Position numbers and translations under genes: made by a program. Below the pieces are notes generated by a model, which was not told the DNA's origin, ran no database searches, and was given only the letters and a program-made list of their open reading frames with translations. 64,000 nucleotides of DNA from Citrobacter youngae ATCC 29220 (GTDB lineage: Bacteria > Pseudomonadota > Gammaproteobacteria > Enterobacterales > Enterobacteriaceae): positions 536,159-600,158 of the forward strand of contig NZ_GG730300.1 in NCBI RefSeq assembly GCF_000155975.1, given 5' to 3'. Positions within the stretch are counted from its first letter, which is position 1. Each line of letters begins with the position of its first letter. Shown here in pieces: positions 48,870 through 59,391 of the stretch.

Positions 48870-49267
48870 CAGGCTAAGACGTACCGGACACCCAATAAAA
48901 CTACGCTTCGTTGACATATATCAAGTTCAATTGTAGCACGTTAACAGTTTGATGAAATCAACGTATCCAAATGTTTGCTTTCATCACAAAATTGCAATAT
49001 TACAACTAGTTGCACGAGCTAATTAATAAATGTAATGAATCCAACCAATGCTATCCATTTTAAATTAAATTATCATGGATAAACAGAAGGATATGCAACT
49101 TTTGTTAACATAAAAAGCAATAGTACAGTCTGGAAATAGTTTAGCATTTTTTATTAGATGCGAAATCCTTTTTCAGTGATTTCTGTTAAAAATATGTAAA
49201 TTCGCGCTGCGTAATATGTTGATGCATGTCACATTATTACTTGCAGACTGACCAAAAGAGTATCGAA
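48870..49267. promoter_or_regulatory. Divergent arcA/yjtD control region with FNR-like site
   Basis: About 400 bp of strongly A+T-rich DNA separates yjjY from yjtD. TTGACATATATCAA at 48911-48924 matches the FNR consensus TTGAT-N4-ATCAA in nine of ten defined positions and is in place to act on the distal arcA promoters, which FNR controls in E. coli. No further gene or RNA is recognisable in it. Confidence 0.6.
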
Positions 49268-49954
49268 ATGCGTTTAACAATTATTCTGGTTGCCCCTGCC
49301 AGAGCAGAAAATATTGGTGCGGCTGCCCGCGCGATGAAAACGATGGGGTTCACCCAATTACGGATCGTTGATAGCGAAGCCCACCTCGAACCCGCCACGC
49401 GTTGGGTCGCGCATGGTTCAGGCGATATTATTGATAATATTAACGTTTTTCCAACATTAGCCGAAGCGCTTCACGACGTGGATTTTACCGTTGCGACCAC
49501 CGCGCGCAGTCGGGCGAAGTTCCATTATTACGCCACGCCGGTCGAACTCGTTCCTCTGTTGCAGGAAAAATCAACGTGGATGGACCACGCCGCGCTGGTT
49601 TTTGGTCGTGAAGATTCAGGACTGACCAACGAAGAATTGGCCCTGGCGGATGTCCTCACCGGTGTAACGATGGTGGCCGACTATCCTTCGCTCAATTTGG
49701 GGCAGGCGGTGATGGTGTATTGCTATCAATTAGCAGGTTTAATACAACAACCGGCCAAAAATATTGACGTGACGGATGAGCTTCAGTTACAGGCACTGCG
49801 TGCGCGAGTTTTACGTTTATTAGCCACGCTGAACGTTTCCGACGACATCAAGCTGACGGACTGGTTGCAACAGCGAATGGGGCTGTTAGGGCAGCGAGAC
49901 ACGGCAATGCTGCACCGTTTTTTACACGATATCGAAAAAAACATCACAAAATAA
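49268..49954 (+). CDS. yjtD: SpoU/TrmH-family RNA methyltransferase YjtD (LasT)
   Basis: The 228-residue protein is a SPOUT-class methyltransferase related to TrmJ: ILVAPARAENIGAAARAMKTMG at the N-terminus, LVFGREDSGLTNEEL and the SAM-knot YPSLNLGQAVMVYCYQL. E. coli YjtD has the same length from the same start. Target RNA is not established. Start at the ATG at 49268; the upstream frame back to 49226 has no site. Confidence 0.9.
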   Translation: MRLTIILVAPARAENIGAAARAMKTMGFTQLRIVDSEAHLEPATRWVAHGSGDIIDNINVFPTLAEALHDVDFTVATTARSRAKFHYYATPVELVPLLQEKSTWMDHAALVFGREDSGLTNEELALADVLTGVTMVADYPSLNLGQAVMVYCYQLAGLIQQPAKNIDVTDELQLQALRARVLRLLATLNVSDDIKLTDWLQQRMGLLGQRDTAMLHRFLHDIEKNITK

Positions 49955-50088
49955 AGTGTTGTCCAATTTTTATTGTGTGGTTTTTTACTCTGGTTTCAAG
50001 TGGGCGGGACATGCTGTTTTGGTTGAAAGTAAAAGGGCAAGCAGTCGCTCGTGAACAAGTTTCGGAATGTGATCAATTTAAAAATTTA

Positions 50089-50117
50089 TTGACTTAGGTC
50101 AGCAGATACTTTAACCC
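50089..50117 (+). promoter_or_regulatory. Promoter of the thr operon
   Basis: TTGACT (50089-50094) lies in TTATTGACTTAGGTCA, which is identical to the -35 region of E. coli thrLp. The -10 is weak (about 50112-50117). Relative to E. coli a block just before thrL is altered. Confidence 0.65.
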
Positions 50118-50165
50118 TAAAAGAATACAGCACAGACAGATAATAATTACAGAGCACACAACATC

Positions 50166-50231
50166 ATGAAACGCATCAGCATCACTATTACCACAACCAT
50201 CACCATTACCACAGGTAACGGTGCGGGCTGA
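50166..50231 (+). CDS. thrL: thr operon leader peptide
   Basis: This 21-residue peptide begins MKRISITITTTITI and ends GNGAG. It is packed with Thr and Ile codons, the regulatory amino acids. Ribosome stalling here controls the terminator that follows. It differs from E. coli by one Thr-to-Ile change at residue 6. Confidence 0.96.
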   Translation: MKRISITITTTITITTGNGAG

Positions 50232-50253
50232 CGCGTACAGGAAACACAAGAAA

Positions 50254-50287
50254 AAGCCCGCACCTAAACAGTGCGGGCTTTTTTTTT
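50254..50287 (+). terminator. thr attenuator
   Basis: A perfect 10-bp stem AAGCCCGCAC/GTGCGGGCTT with a 7-nt loop is followed by a run of T. It starts 22 bp after thrL. Part of the leader end (GTGCGGGC at 50221) can pair with the left arm as the anti-terminator alternative. Confidence 0.93.
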
Positions 50288-50311
50288 CGACCAAAGGCAA
50301 TGAGGTAAACC

Positions 50312-52774
50312 ATGCGAGTGTTGAAGTTCGGCGGTACATCAGTGGCAAATGCAGAGCGCTTTCTGCGGGTTGCCGATATTCTGGAAAGCAATGCCAGACA
50401 GGGGCAGGTCGCGACCGTTCTCTCTGCCCCCGCAAAAATTACCAACCATCTGGTGGCGATGATTGAGAAGACCATCGGTGGTCAGGATGCTTTAGCTAAT
50501 ATCAGCGACGCCGAACGCATTTTCTCAGAGCTGCTGGTGGGTCTTGCCGCCGCGCAGCCGGGTTTCCCGCTGGCTCCGCTCAAAGCCTTTGTTGAGCAAG
50601 AATTTGCCCAAATTAAGCATGTCCTGCACGGTATCAGCCTGCTGGGACAGTGCCCGGACAGCATCAATGCCGCGCTTATTTGCCGTGGTGAAAAAATGTC
50701 GATCGCCATCATGGCTGGCCTGCTGGAAGCACGCGGGCACCGCGTGACGGTCATCGACCCGGTGGAGAAATTGCTGGCGGTTGGCCATTACCTCGAATCT
50801 ACCGTTGATATCGCCGAATCTACGCGCCGCATTGCCGCCAGCCGTATTCCTGCAGACCATATGGTGCTGATGGCCGGATTTACCGCCGGGAATGAAAAAG
50901 GTGAGTTAGTGGTGCTCGGGCGTAATGGTTCTGACTACTCTGCCGCCGTACTGGCCGCCTGTTTGCGTGCGGATTGTTGCGAGATCTGGACCGATGTCGA
51001 TGGCGTATATACCTGCGATCCGCGTCAGGTACCCGACGCCCGACTGCTGAAGTCGATGTCTTATCAGGAAGCGATGGAGCTTTCTTACTTCGGCGCTAAA
51101 GTGCTGCACCCGCGCACCATTACCCCTATTGCCCAGTTCCAGATCCCGTGCCTGATTAAAAATACCGGCAACCCGCAAGCCCCCGGCACGCTGATCGGCG
51201 CCAGCAGTGATGATGACGATTTGCCGGTAAAAGGCATTTCTAACCTTAATAACATGGCGATGTTTAGCGTCTCCGGCCCAGGAATGAAAGGCATGGTGGG
51301 GATGGCTGCGCGCGTTTTTGCGGCGATGTCGCGTGCGGGCATCTCGGTGGTGCTGATCACCCAATCCTCTTCTGAATACAGCATCAGCTTCTGCGTTCCG
51401 CAGGGCGACTGCGTGCGTGCGCAACGCGCGATGCAGGATGAATTCTACCTCGAACTGAAAGAAGGTTTGCTGGAGCCGCTGGCGGTGACTGAGCGTCTGG
51501 CTATCATCTCGGTTGTTGGCGATGGTATGCGCACGCTGCGCGGCATCTCGGCGAAATTCTTTGCCGCGCTGGCTCGCGCGAACATCAATATCGTGGCGAT
51601 CGCCCAGGGGTCTTCTGAGCGTTCTATTTCGGTGGTGGTCAACAACGACGACGCGACCACTGGCGTACGCGTGACCCATCAGATGCTGTTCAACACCGAC
51701 CAGGTGATTGAAGTGTTTGTGATTGGCGTCGGTGGCGTGGGCGGTGCGCTGCTGGAGCAGCTTAAACGTCAGCAAACCTGGCTGAAAAATAAGCATATCG
51801 ATCTGCGCGTGTGCGGCGTGGCGAACTCGAAGGCCCTGCTGACCAACGTCCATGGTCTGAATCTGGAAAACTGGCAATCGGAGCTGGAGAGTGCGAAAGA
51901 GCCTTTCAACCTTGGGCGTCTGATTCGTCTGGTGAAAGAATATCATCTGCTCAATCCGGTGATCGTCGACTGTACCTCAAGCCAGGCGGTGGCGGATCAG
52001 TATGCCGATTTCCTGCGCGAAGGTTTCCATGTGGTCACGCCGAACAAAAAGGCTAACACGTCGTCGATGGATTACTACCATCAACTGCGTTTTGCCGCGG
52101 CGAAGTCACGTCGTAAGTTCCTGTACGACACTAACGTAGGCGCGGGCTTGCCGGTTATTGAAAACCTGCAAAACCTGCTCAGCGCGGGTGATGAGCTGCA
52201 GCGTTTCTCCGGTATTCTTTCCGGCTCGCTATCGTTTATTTTTGGCAAACTGGATGAAGGCATGAGCTTCTCCCAGGCCACCATCATGGCGCGTGAGCTG
52301 GGATATACCGAGCCCGATCCGCGTGACGATCTTTCCGGTACGGATGTGGCGCGTAAGCTGCTGATCCTGGCCCGTGAAACCGGTCGTGAGCTGGAGCTGT
52401 CTGACATTGTCATTGAACCGGTCCTGCCAAAAGCGTTTGATGATTCCGGCGATGTTGCCGCATTTATGGCGAAGTTGTCGCAGCTGGATGACGCCTTTGC
52501 CGCGCGGGTGGCGAAAGCCCGTGATGAAGGGAAAGTATTGCGCTATGTTGGCAATATCGAAGAAGACGGCGTTTGCCGCGTGAAAATCGCCGAGGTGGAT
52601 GGTAACGATCCGCTGTTCAAAGTGAAAAACGGAGAAAACGCGCTGGCGTTCTATAGCCATTACTATCAGCCGTTACCGTTGGTGCTGCGCGGATACGGCG
52701 CGGGTAATGACGTCACGGCGGCGGGTGTCTTTGCCGACCTGCTACGTACCCTTTCATGGAAGTTAGGAGTCTGA
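50312..52774 (+). CDS. thrA: Aspartokinase I / homoserine dehydrogenase I
   Basis: The bifunctional enzyme catalyses the first and third steps from aspartate to threonine and is feedback-inhibited by threonine. The 820 residues hold the kinase (KFGGTSVAN at 5-13), two ACT domains (about 315-460) and the dehydrogenase ([10 protein letters not shown] near 473, VTPNKKAN). Length equals E. coli ThrA. It starts 25 bp after the attenuator and is 1 bp from thrB. Confidence 0.98.
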   Translation: MRVLKFGGTSVANAERFLRVADILESNARQGQVATVLSAPAKITNHLVAMIEKTIGGQDALANISDAERIFSELLVGLAAAQPGFPLAPLKAFVEQEFAQIKHVLHGISLLGQCPDSINAALICRGEKMSIAIMAGLLEARGHRVTVIDPVEKLLAVGHYLESTVDIAESTRRIAASRIPADHMVLMAGFTAGNEKGELVVLGRNGSDYSAAVLAACLRADCCEIWTDVDGVYTCDPRQVPDARLLKSMSYQEAMELSYFGAKVLHPRTITPIAQFQIPCLIKNTGNPQAPGTLIGASSDDDDLPVKGISNLNNMAMFSVSGPGMKGMVGMAARVFAAMSRAGISVVLITQSSSEYSISFCVPQGDCVRAQRAMQDEFYLELKEGLLEPLAVTERLAIISVVGDGMRTLRGISAKFFAALARANINIVAIAQGSSERSISVVVNNDDATTGVRVTHQMLFNTDQVIEVFVIGVGGVGGALLEQLKRQQTWLKNKHIDLRVCGVANSKALLTNVHGLNLENWQSELESAKEPFNLGRLIRLVKEYHLLNPVIVDCTSSQAVADQYADFLREGFHVVTPNKKANTSSMDYYHQLRFAAAKSRRKFLYDTNVGAGLPVIENLQNLLSAGDELQRFSGILSGSLSFIFGKLDEGMSFSQATIMARELGYTEPDPRDDLSGTDVARKLLILARETGRELELSDIVIEPVLPKAFDDSGDVAAFMAKLSQLDDAFAARVAKARDEGKVLRYVGNIEEDGVCRVKIAEVDGNDPLFKVKNGENALAFYSHYYQPLPLVLRGYGAGNDVTAAGVFADLLRTLSWKLGV

Positions 52775-52775
52775 C

Positions 52776-53705
52776 ATGGTAAGAGTTTATGCCCCGGCTT
52801 CCAGTGCCAATATGAGCGTCGGGTTTGATGTGCTCGGGGCGGCGGTCACCCCGGTGGACGGTTCGTTATTGGGGGATGTGGTCTCTGTTGAGCCAGCCGA
52901 CCAGTTTAGTTTGAGCAATCTTGGGCGCTTTGCTGACAAACTGCCGTCTGAGCCGCGAGAAAATATCGTCTATCAGTGCTGGGAGCGATTCTGTCAGGAG
53001 CTGGGTAAAACCGTTCCGGTGGCGATGACGCTGGAAAAAAACATGCCGATTGGTTCCGGGTTAGGCTCCAGCGCCTGTTCCGTTGTGGCTGCTCTGGTCG
53101 CCATGAACGAACATTGTGGTAAGCCGCTCAATGATACGCGTCTGTTGGCGATCATGGGCGAGCTGGAAGGGCGTATCTCCGGCAGTATTCATTACGATAA
53201 CGTTGCCCCGTGCTTTTTGGGCGGCATGCAGTTAATGATCGAAGAAAACGGCATTATCAGCCAGCAGGTGCCAGGCTTTGATGAGTGGTTGTGGGTACTG
53301 GCGTATCCGGGGATTAAAGTGTCGACGGCGGAAGCGCGGGCGATTTTACCTGCGCAGTATCGCCGCCAGGACTGTATCGCCCACGGGCGGCATCTGGCTG
53401 GGTTTATTCATGCCTGCTACTCCCGCCAGCCACTTCTGGCCGCGAAGCTGATGAAAGACGTCATCGCTGAGCCGTACCGTACCCGCTTGCTGCCCGGCTT
53501 CAGCCAGGCGCGTCAGGCGGTCGCGGAAATCGGCGCGCTGGCCAGCGGGATCTCCGGGTCAGGGCCGACGCTGTTTGCTTTGTGCGATAAGCCGGATACG
53601 GCGCAGCGTGTCGCAGACTGGCTGGGTAAAAATTATCTGCAAAATCAGGAAGGCTTTGTTCATATTTGCCGGCTGGACACGGCAGGCGCACGGGTACTGG
53701 GATAA
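52776..53705 (+). CDS. thrB: Homoserine kinase
   Basis: ThrB phosphorylates homoserine with ATP. It is a 309-residue GHMP kinase with the phosphate loop [10 protein letters not shown] at 91-100, the N-terminal [17 protein letters not shown] and the C-terminal [13 protein letters not shown]. The ATG lies directly after the thrA stop, and thrC follows by 3 bp, so the operon is tightly coupled. Confidence 0.98.
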   Translation: MVRVYAPASSANMSVGFDVLGAAVTPVDGSLLGDVVSVEPADQFSLSNLGRFADKLPSEPRENIVYQCWERFCQELGKTVPVAMTLEKNMPIGSGLGSSACSVVAALVAMNEHCGKPLNDTRLLAIMGELEGRISGSIHYDNVAPCFLGGMQLMIEENGIISQQVPGFDEWLWVLAYPGIKVSTAEARAILPAQYRRQDCIAHGRHLAGFIHACYSRQPLLAAKLMKDVIAEPYRTRLLPGFSQARQAVAEIGALASGISGSGPTLFALCDKPDTAQRVADWLGKNYLQNQEGFVHICRLDTAGARVLG

Positions 53706-53708
53706 TTA

Positions 53709-54995
53709 ATGAAACTCTATAATCTGAAAGATCACAACGAACAGGTCAGCTTTGCGCAGGCCGTTACGCAAGGGCTTGGCAAGAATCAGGGGTTGTTTTT
53801 TCCGCACGATCTGCCGGAATTTAATCTGACAGAAGTGGATGAGATGCTGCGCCAGGACTTCGTTAGCCGCAGCGCGAAGATCCTTTCCGCCTTTATCGGT
53901 GATGAGATCCCGCAGGAGATCCTGGAAGAGCGCGTGCGCGCGGCGTTTGCCTTCCCGGCGCCGGTTGCGCAGATTGCCGGTGATGTCGGCTGTCTGGAGC
54001 TGTTCCACGGCCCTACGCTGGCATTTAAAGACTTTGGCGGGCGCTTTATGGCGCAGATGCTGACGCACATCAGCGGCGACAAACCGGTAACGATTCTGAC
54101 GGCGACCTCCGGCGATACCGGCGCCGCCGTGGCGCATGCGTTTTATGGTCTGCCGAACGTTCGCGTAGTGATCCTCTATCCGAACGGCAAGATCAGCCCC
54201 TTACAGGAAAAACTGTTCTGTACGCTGGGCGGCAACATTGAAACTGTCGCTGTTGATGGTGATTTTGACGCCTGCCAGGCGTTGGTGAAACAGGCGTTTG
54301 ATGATGAAGAGCTGAAGGTGGCGCTGGGGCTGAACTCGGCTAACTCGATCAACATCAGCCGTCTGTTGGCGCAGATCTGTTACTACTTCGAAGCGGTGGC
54401 CCAACTGCCGCAAGAAGCGCGCAATCAGCTGGTTATTTCCGTTCCCAGCGGCAACTTTGGCGATCTGACCGCCGGGCTGCTGGCGAAATCACTGGGCCTG
54501 CCGGTGAAGCGCTTTATCGCGGCGACTAACGTCAACGATACGGTTCCGCGCTTCCTTGCAGAAGGCGAGTGGGCGCCGAAGGCGACGCAGGCGACGTTAT
54601 CCAATGCGATGGATGTCAGCCAGCCAAACAACTGGCCGCGGGTGGAAGAACTGTTCCGCCGTAAAATCTGGCGTCTGAACGAGCTGGGTTATGCCGCCGT
54701 TGATGATGCCACGACTCAGGACACCATGCGCGAGCTGCATGAGATGGGGTACACTTCTGAACCGCATGCGGCGGTGGCTTACCGTGCGCTGCGCGACCAG
54801 TTGAAGCCTGGCGAGTATGGCCTGTTCCTCGGTACCGCGCATCCGGCGAAGTTTAAAGAAAGCGTTGAAGAGATCCTTGATCTGACGCTGGCTCTGCCAA
54901 AAGAGCTGGCGGAGCGCGCGGACTTGCCGCTGCTTTCTCATCATCTGCCAGCGGATTTTTCTGCGCTGCGTAAGCTGATGATGACTCGTGGTTAA
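53709..54995 (+). CDS. thrC: Threonine synthase
   Basis: ThrC converts O-phosphohomoserine to threonine with pyridoxal phosphate. The 428 residues have the PLP lysine K107 in PTLAFKDFGG and the phosphate-binding SGDTGAAVAHAF. The length equals E. coli ThrC. It is the end of thrLABC. Confidence 0.98.
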   Translation: MKLYNLKDHNEQVSFAQAVTQGLGKNQGLFFPHDLPEFNLTEVDEMLRQDFVSRSAKILSAFIGDEIPQEILEERVRAAFAFPAPVAQIAGDVGCLELFHGPTLAFKDFGGRFMAQMLTHISGDKPVTILTATSGDTGAAVAHAFYGLPNVRVVILYPNGKISPLQEKLFCTLGGNIETVAVDGDFDACQALVKQAFDDEELKVALGLNSANSINISRLLAQICYYFEAVAQLPQEARNQLVISVPSGNFGDLTAGLLAKSLGLPVKRFIAATNVNDTVPRFLAEGEWAPKATQATLSNAMDVSQPNNWPRVEELFRRKIWRLNELGYAAVDDATTQDTMRELHEMGYTSEPHAAVAYRALRDQLKPGEYGLFLGTAHPAKFKESVEEILDLTLALPKELAERADLPLLSHHLPADFSALRKLMMTRG

Positions 54996-55002
54996 CGGTT
55001 GT

Positions 55003-55028
55003 GCCCGCTGGCGTTTTGCTTAGCGGGC
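55003..55028 (+). terminator. Hairpin after thrC
   Basis: GCCCGCT/AGCGGGC with a 12-nt loop, 8 bp after the thrC stop, followed by CAACAAAA rather than T. It may be a decayed REP or end the thr message; a second small GC-rich repeat (GCCGCTATCCGGC) follows to 55052. Confidence 0.5.
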
Positions 55029-55059
55029 CAACAAAACCTGCCGCTATCCGGCATGTACG

Positions 55060-55833
55060 CTACTGTTCGTGACGTTTAAACACCAGTTCGCCGTTTCCTG
55101 ACGCTTCCTCATCAAAGAAATACCCTTCGCTGTTAAATGCCGTCAGCTGTTCTGGCTGTGTTAAGCGGTTTTCAATGATGTAGCGGCTCATCAGGCCACG
55201 CGCTTTTTTGGCATAGAAGCTGATGACTTTAAATTTGCCGTTCTTCTCATCAAGGAAGACCGGTTTGATAAGCTCTGCGTTCAGCTTTTTCGGCTTCACG
55301 GATTTAAAATATTCATCCGAGGCGAGGTTAATCACCACGTTGTCGCCTTGCGCTTCCAGCGCCTCGTTAAGTTTATCGGTGATGGTATCTCCCCAGAACT
55401 GGTAGAGATCTTTCCCCTTCGCATTGGCCAGACGAATACCCATTTCCAGACGGTAGGGCTGCATTAAATCCAGCGGACGCAAAACGCCGTACAGCCCGGA
55501 CAACATGCGTAAATGCCGTTGAGCGAAGTCGAAATCCGCCTCGCTGAAGGTTTCAGCCTGCAGTCCGGTATACACGTCGCCTTTAAATGCCAGAATGGCC
55601 TGGCGCGCATTGTCCGGCGTGAAGTCAGGCTGCCAGTCATGGAAACGGGTGGCGTTCAGATCCGCCAGCTTGTCGCTAATTCCCATCAGTTTGCCAATCT
55701 GCGGGGCAGAGAGCTGACGCGCTACGTGAATAAGCTGCTGGGAGTGGTCCAGTAATTCAGGCAGCGTATGCCGTGCGGTTACCAGCGGACTTTGGTAGTC
55801 GAGTGTTTTTGCAGGTGAAATCAGAATCAGCAT
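55060..55833 (-). CDS. yaaA: Peroxide stress protein YaaA
   Basis: YaaA lowers free intracellular iron under hydrogen peroxide stress and belongs to the DUF328 family, recently described as DNA-binding. The 257 residues follow the family: [16 protein letters not shown] at the start, [31 protein letters not shown] and [20 protein letters not shown]. In E. coli it is OxyR-induced. It lies alone between convergent thrC and upstream yaaJ. Confidence 0.95.
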   Translation of the reverse strand: MLILISPAKTLDYQSPLVTARHTLPELLDHSQQLIHVARQLSAPQIGKLMGISDKLADLNATRFHDWQPDFTPDNARQAILAFKGDVYTGLQAETFSEADFDFAQRHLRMLSGLYGVLRPLDLMQPYRLEMGIRLANAKGKDLYQFWGDTITDKLNEALEAQGDNVVINLASDEYFKSVKPKKLNAELIKPVFLDEKNGKFKVISFYAKKARGLMSRYIIENRLTQPEQLTAFNSEGYFFDEEASGNGELVFKRHEQ

Positions 55834-55910
55834 ATCCAGTCCTTGCAGGAAATTTACTGCGACTTTAGCAAAAAAAACGACAGAATTGATCGATGGTTGC
55901 GATTGCCGCG

Positions 55911-57341
55911 CTATCCGCGCGGCGTTTCATCCCAGCTTTCGGGCGCAAGCTGTTGTCTGATATCAGGATAACGGCGCGGATCAAATTCCGGGCGCACTCC
56001 AAGCTTGCGCTGGCGCAGATAGTCGCTGGCGATGGTGTGGACCACCGGCGAGAGCAGTAAAATCGCCGTCAGGTTAGTGATGGCCATACAGGCCATGATG
56101 ATGTCGGCAAGCTGCCAGAGTAGCGGGAAGCTGATTAATGTTCCACCGACAACGGTGCTAATGGTCGCGGCACGTAATAGCCAGATGACCCGCATGTTGT
56201 CCAGCTTCAGAAAGATGAGGTTGTTTTCGGCATAGATGTAGTTGGCGACGATAGAGCTAAAGGCAAACAGGATCACAATAAACGCGACGAATCCGGCTCC
56301 CCATTCGCCCGTCAGCGAGACCATAGCTTTCTGCAGCAACTGAATGCCTTCAATGGGCATGGCGCTGGTGCCATTACCCGCCAGCAGAACAATCATCGCA
56401 CTGGCCGTACAGAGAATTAGCGTATCGCCTAAAACCCCTATCATTTGCACAATACCTTGTGCTGCAGGATGCGGAGGCCACGATGCAGCCGAGGCGGCGG
56501 CGTTCGGGGTAGATCCCATTCCGGCCTCATTCGAGAACATGCCGCGTTGAAAGCCGCTGGCAATGGCCTGGCTTAGCGTATACCCGGCGGCGCCTGCCGC
56601 GGCTTCCTGCCAGCCAAAGGCGCTTTTTACGATGGTCGTGATAATGCCGGGCAGCTGGCCGAAATGCCAAAGACAGATGACGATGCTACAACCGACCCAC
56701 AGCAGAGCCATCACCGGGACAAACCATTGCATCAGACGGGCAACGCCTTTAATACCGCCGACGATTGCCATTAATGACACGATCGCCAGTGCGATACCGG
56801 AGAAGAGGGGAGGGATATCAAAGGCAAAGGCCAGCGCGCGCGAGACGGAGTTTGCCTGAACGCTGTTAAAAATCAGACCGTATGCAATGAGTAAAAAGAT
56901 AGCAAAAAGCACGCCCATCCAGCGCATACCCAGCCCACGCGCCATATACCACGCAGGACCGCCGCGAAACTGCCCCTTGCTATCGCGTTCTTTATACAGT
57001 TGGGCAAGTGAACACTCGGCAAATGAGGTCGCCATACCAATGACCGCCGAGACCCACATCCAGAAAACGGCTCCCGCGCCGCCTGCGGCGATCGCCAATG
57101 CCACCCCCGCCAGATTTCCGCTGCCGATACGCGCGGCAAGACTGGTGCACAGAGCCTGAAATGAAGTTAAACCGCCCGGCTGCGGGCTGATGCTGTTTTT
57201 AAGACTTTTGCCGAACTGGCGAATGTAGCGAAACTGAACGAACCCCGTGCGCCAGGTGAACCAACATCCTGCGGCAAGCAGGAGGTAGACCATCACCGAT
57301 CCCCAGAGTATTTCATTAATAAATGCGAAAAAATCAGGCAT
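55911..57341 (-). CDS. yaaJ: Sodium/alanine-type amino-acid symporter YaaJ
   Basis: This 476-residue transporter of the alanine/glycine:cation symporter (AGCS) family has about 11 membrane segments and the signatures [24 protein letters not shown] and [13 protein letters not shown]. The start is the ATG at 57339-57341 with GAGGG 6 nt upstream, giving the E. coli length; the frame is open 19 codons further up. Substrate (Ala, Gly or Glu) is unproven. Relative to E. coli YaaJ many substitutions lie in the middle (about 180-260). Confidence 0.93.
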   Translation of the reverse strand: MPDFFAFINEILWGSVMVYLLLAAGCWFTWRTGFVQFRYIRQFGKSLKNSISPQPGGLTSFQALCTSLAARIGSGNLAGVALAIAAGGAGAVFWMWVSAVIGMATSFAECSLAQLYKERDSKGQFRGGPAWYMARGLGMRWMGVLFAIFLLIAYGLIFNSVQANSVSRALAFAFDIPPLFSGIALAIVSLMAIVGGIKGVARLMQWFVPVMALLWVGCSIVICLWHFGQLPGIITTIVKSAFGWQEAAAGAAGYTLSQAIASGFQRGMFSNEAGMGSTPNAAASAASWPPHPAAQGIVQMIGVLGDTLILCTASAMIVLLAGNGTSAMPIEGIQLLQKAMVSLTGEWGAGFVAFIVILFAFSSIVANYIYAENNLIFLKLDNMRVIWLLRAATISTVVGGTLISFPLLWQLADIIMACMAITNLTAILLLSPVVHTIASDYLRQRKLGVRPEFDPRRYPDIRQQLAPESWDETPRG

Positions 57342-57615
57342 TAACATCCCTCTTGTTGATGCCGGTAAGCGCGAATAATCCCATGTAAGCGCTACCAATT
57401 ATCGACCAGTATATACCTTATAAGGAGATTGATTGCGGGAGTTTACCATAACAAGAGGTATATCCCTTAATTGCGCATCACGGGCTTTGAGATGCGTAAT
57501 CAGGGCTGAGCGGCTGGTCGGACATTCCCGGCGGTTGCGCTGAGAGTGCGTCGTGCTATCATCAGGGAAGATCGGTTACATCCCCCTAACAAGCTGTTTA
57601 AAGAGAATCACTATT

Positions 57616-58569
57616 ATGACGGACAAATTGACCTCCCTTCGTCAGTTCACCACTGTAGTGGCCGACACCGGAGACATCGCGGCAATGAAGCTGTACCAGC
57701 CTCAGGATGCCACAACTAACCCTTCTCTCATTCTTAACGCAGCGCAGATCCCGGAATACCGCAAGCTGATTGATGACGCTGTCGCCTGGGCTAAGCAGCA
57801 GAGCAACGACCGCGCGCAGCAGGTCGTCGACGCGACCGACAAACTGGCGGTCAACATCGGTCTGGAGATCCTGAAACTGGTCCCGGGTCGTATCTCCACG
57901 GAAGTTGACGCTCGTCTGTCCTACGACACCGACGCGTCCATCGCGAAAGCAAAACGTCTGATCAAACTGTACAACGATGCTGGCATCAGCAACGATCGCA
58001 TCCTGATCAAACTGGCTTCAACCTGGCAGGGCATCCGTGCCGCCGAGCAGCTGGAAAAAGAAGGTATCAACTGTAACCTGACTCTGCTGTTCTCCTTCGC
58101 GCAGGCGCGTGCATGTGCTGAAGCTGGCGTATATCTGATTTCTCCGTTCGTTGGCCGTATTCTTGACTGGTACAAAGCCAACACCGACAAAAAAGAGTAT
58201 GCACCGGCAGAAGATCCGGGCGTAGTTTCCGTAACGGAGATCTACGAGTACTACAAACAGCACGGTTATGAAACCGTGGTTATGGGCGCAAGCTTCCGTA
58301 ACATCGGCGAAATCATTGAGCTGGCAGGCTGCGATCGTCTGACGATTGCTCCGGCGTTGCTGAAAGAGCTGGCGGAAAGCGAAGGCGCTATTGAGCGTAA
58401 ACTGTCCTTCTCCGGCGAAGTGAAAGCGCGTCCTGCACGCATCACTGAAGCTGAGTTCCTGTGGCAGCACAACCAGGATCCGATGGCTGTAGACAAACTG
58501 GCGGACGGTATCCGTAAGTTTGCTGTAGACCAGGGTAAACTGGAAAAAATGATCGGCGATCTGCTGTAA
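57616..58569 (+). CDS. talB: Transaldolase B
   Basis: TalB moves a dihydroxyacetone unit from sedoheptulose 7-phosphate to glyceraldehyde 3-phosphate in the pentose-phosphate pathway. The 317 residues have the Schiff-base K132 ([11 protein letters not shown]), D17 and E96 of the family. Start at the ATG at 57616 as in E. coli. The 274-bp gap from yaaJ is its promoter region; no other gene is seen there. Confidence 0.98.
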   Translation: MTDKLTSLRQFTTVVADTGDIAAMKLYQPQDATTNPSLILNAAQIPEYRKLIDDAVAWAKQQSNDRAQQVVDATDKLAVNIGLEILKLVPGRISTEVDARLSYDTDASIAKAKRLIKLYNDAGISNDRILIKLASTWQGIRAAEQLEKEGINCNLTLLFSFAQARACAEAGVYLISPFVGRILDWYKANTDKKEYAPAEDPGVVSVTEIYEYYKQHGYETVVMGASFRNIGEIIELAGCDRLTIAPALLKELAESEGAIERKLSFSGEVKARPARITEAEFLWQHNQDPMAVDKLADGIRKFAVDQGKLEKMIGDLL

Positions 58570-58576
58570 TCATTTA

Positions 58577-58602
58577 AGCGTGGCCCTGATATGGGTCACG
58601 CT
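58577..58602 (+). terminator. Hairpin after talB
   Basis: A 10-bp stem AGCGTGGCCC/GGGTCACGCT with one G-T pair and a 6-nt loop lies 7 bp past the talB stop, followed by a pyrimidine-rich stretch. Confidence 0.65.
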
Positions 58603-58679
58603 ACCTCTTCTGAAACCTGTCTGTCCTTCCTTTCGCAGTGTATCATTCTGTTTAACGAGACTGTTTAAACGGAATAATC

Positions 58680-59267
58680 ATGAATACTTTACGCATTGGC
58701 CTGGTTTCCATTTCTGACCGTGCTTCCAGCGGTGTTTACCAGGATAAAGGTATCCCGGCTCTTGAAGAGTGGCTGGCGTCTGCCCTTACGACCCCCTTTG
58801 AGCTGCAAACCCGCTTGATCCCCGATGAGCAGGCGATCATCGAACAGACGCTATGCGAGCTGGTTGATGAAATGAGCTGTCATCTGGTGTTGACGACCGG
58901 CGGAACAGGCCCGGCGCGTCGCGACGTGACGCCTGACGCTACGCAGGCCGTAGCTGACCGCCAGATGCCGGGCTTTGGCGAGCAAATGCGCCAGATAAGC
59001 CTGCACTTTGTGCCAACGGCCATCCTTTCTCGCCAGGTTGGCGTGATCCGCAAACAGGCGCTGATCCTGAATCTGCCTGGGCAGCCAAAATCGATTAAAG
59101 AAACGCTGGAAGGCGTGAAAAATGCCGACGGTAAGGTCATCGTGCCAGGTATTTTTGCAAGTGTACCGTATTGTATACAGCTGTTGGACGGGCCTTATGT
59201 GGAAACCGCACCGGATGTTGTAGCATCTTTTCGCCCTAAAAGCGCAATACGCGATACAAACGCCTGA
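58680..59267 (+). CDS. mog: Molybdopterin adenylyltransferase Mog
   Basis: Mog adenylates molybdopterin before molybdate insertion by MoeA. The 195 residues match E. coli Mog; the MPT-binding loop TTGGTGPARRDVTPDAT is at 72-88 and LNLPGQPKSIKETL follows. It lies downstream of talB with its own short leader; usual neighbours satP follow only after an inserted transporter gene. Confidence 0.97.
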   Translation: MNTLRIGLVSISDRASSGVYQDKGIPALEEWLASALTTPFELQTRLIPDEQAIIEQTLCELVDEMSCHLVLTTGGTGPARRDVTPDATQAVADRQMPGFGEQMRQISLHFVPTAILSRQVGVIRKQALILNLPGQPKSIKETLEGVKNADGKVIVPGIFASVPYCIQLLDGPYVETAPDVVASFRPKSAIRDTNA

Positions 59268-59391
59268 AAGTAGCCCGATTGTGACATAAGCGCCAATGAT
59301 GGTGGAGTATTGAATTGTTTACGATATAGTAATTTTTGCTTTACATATATCGACAGACCTATTCAATCACTCCACTGACTCATGGTTTGCT

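Noticed and set aside
48870-49267. Small RNA gene in the arcA-yjtD gap
   Set aside because: A+T-rich with no clear promoter-hairpin-T-run combination that would define an RNA.
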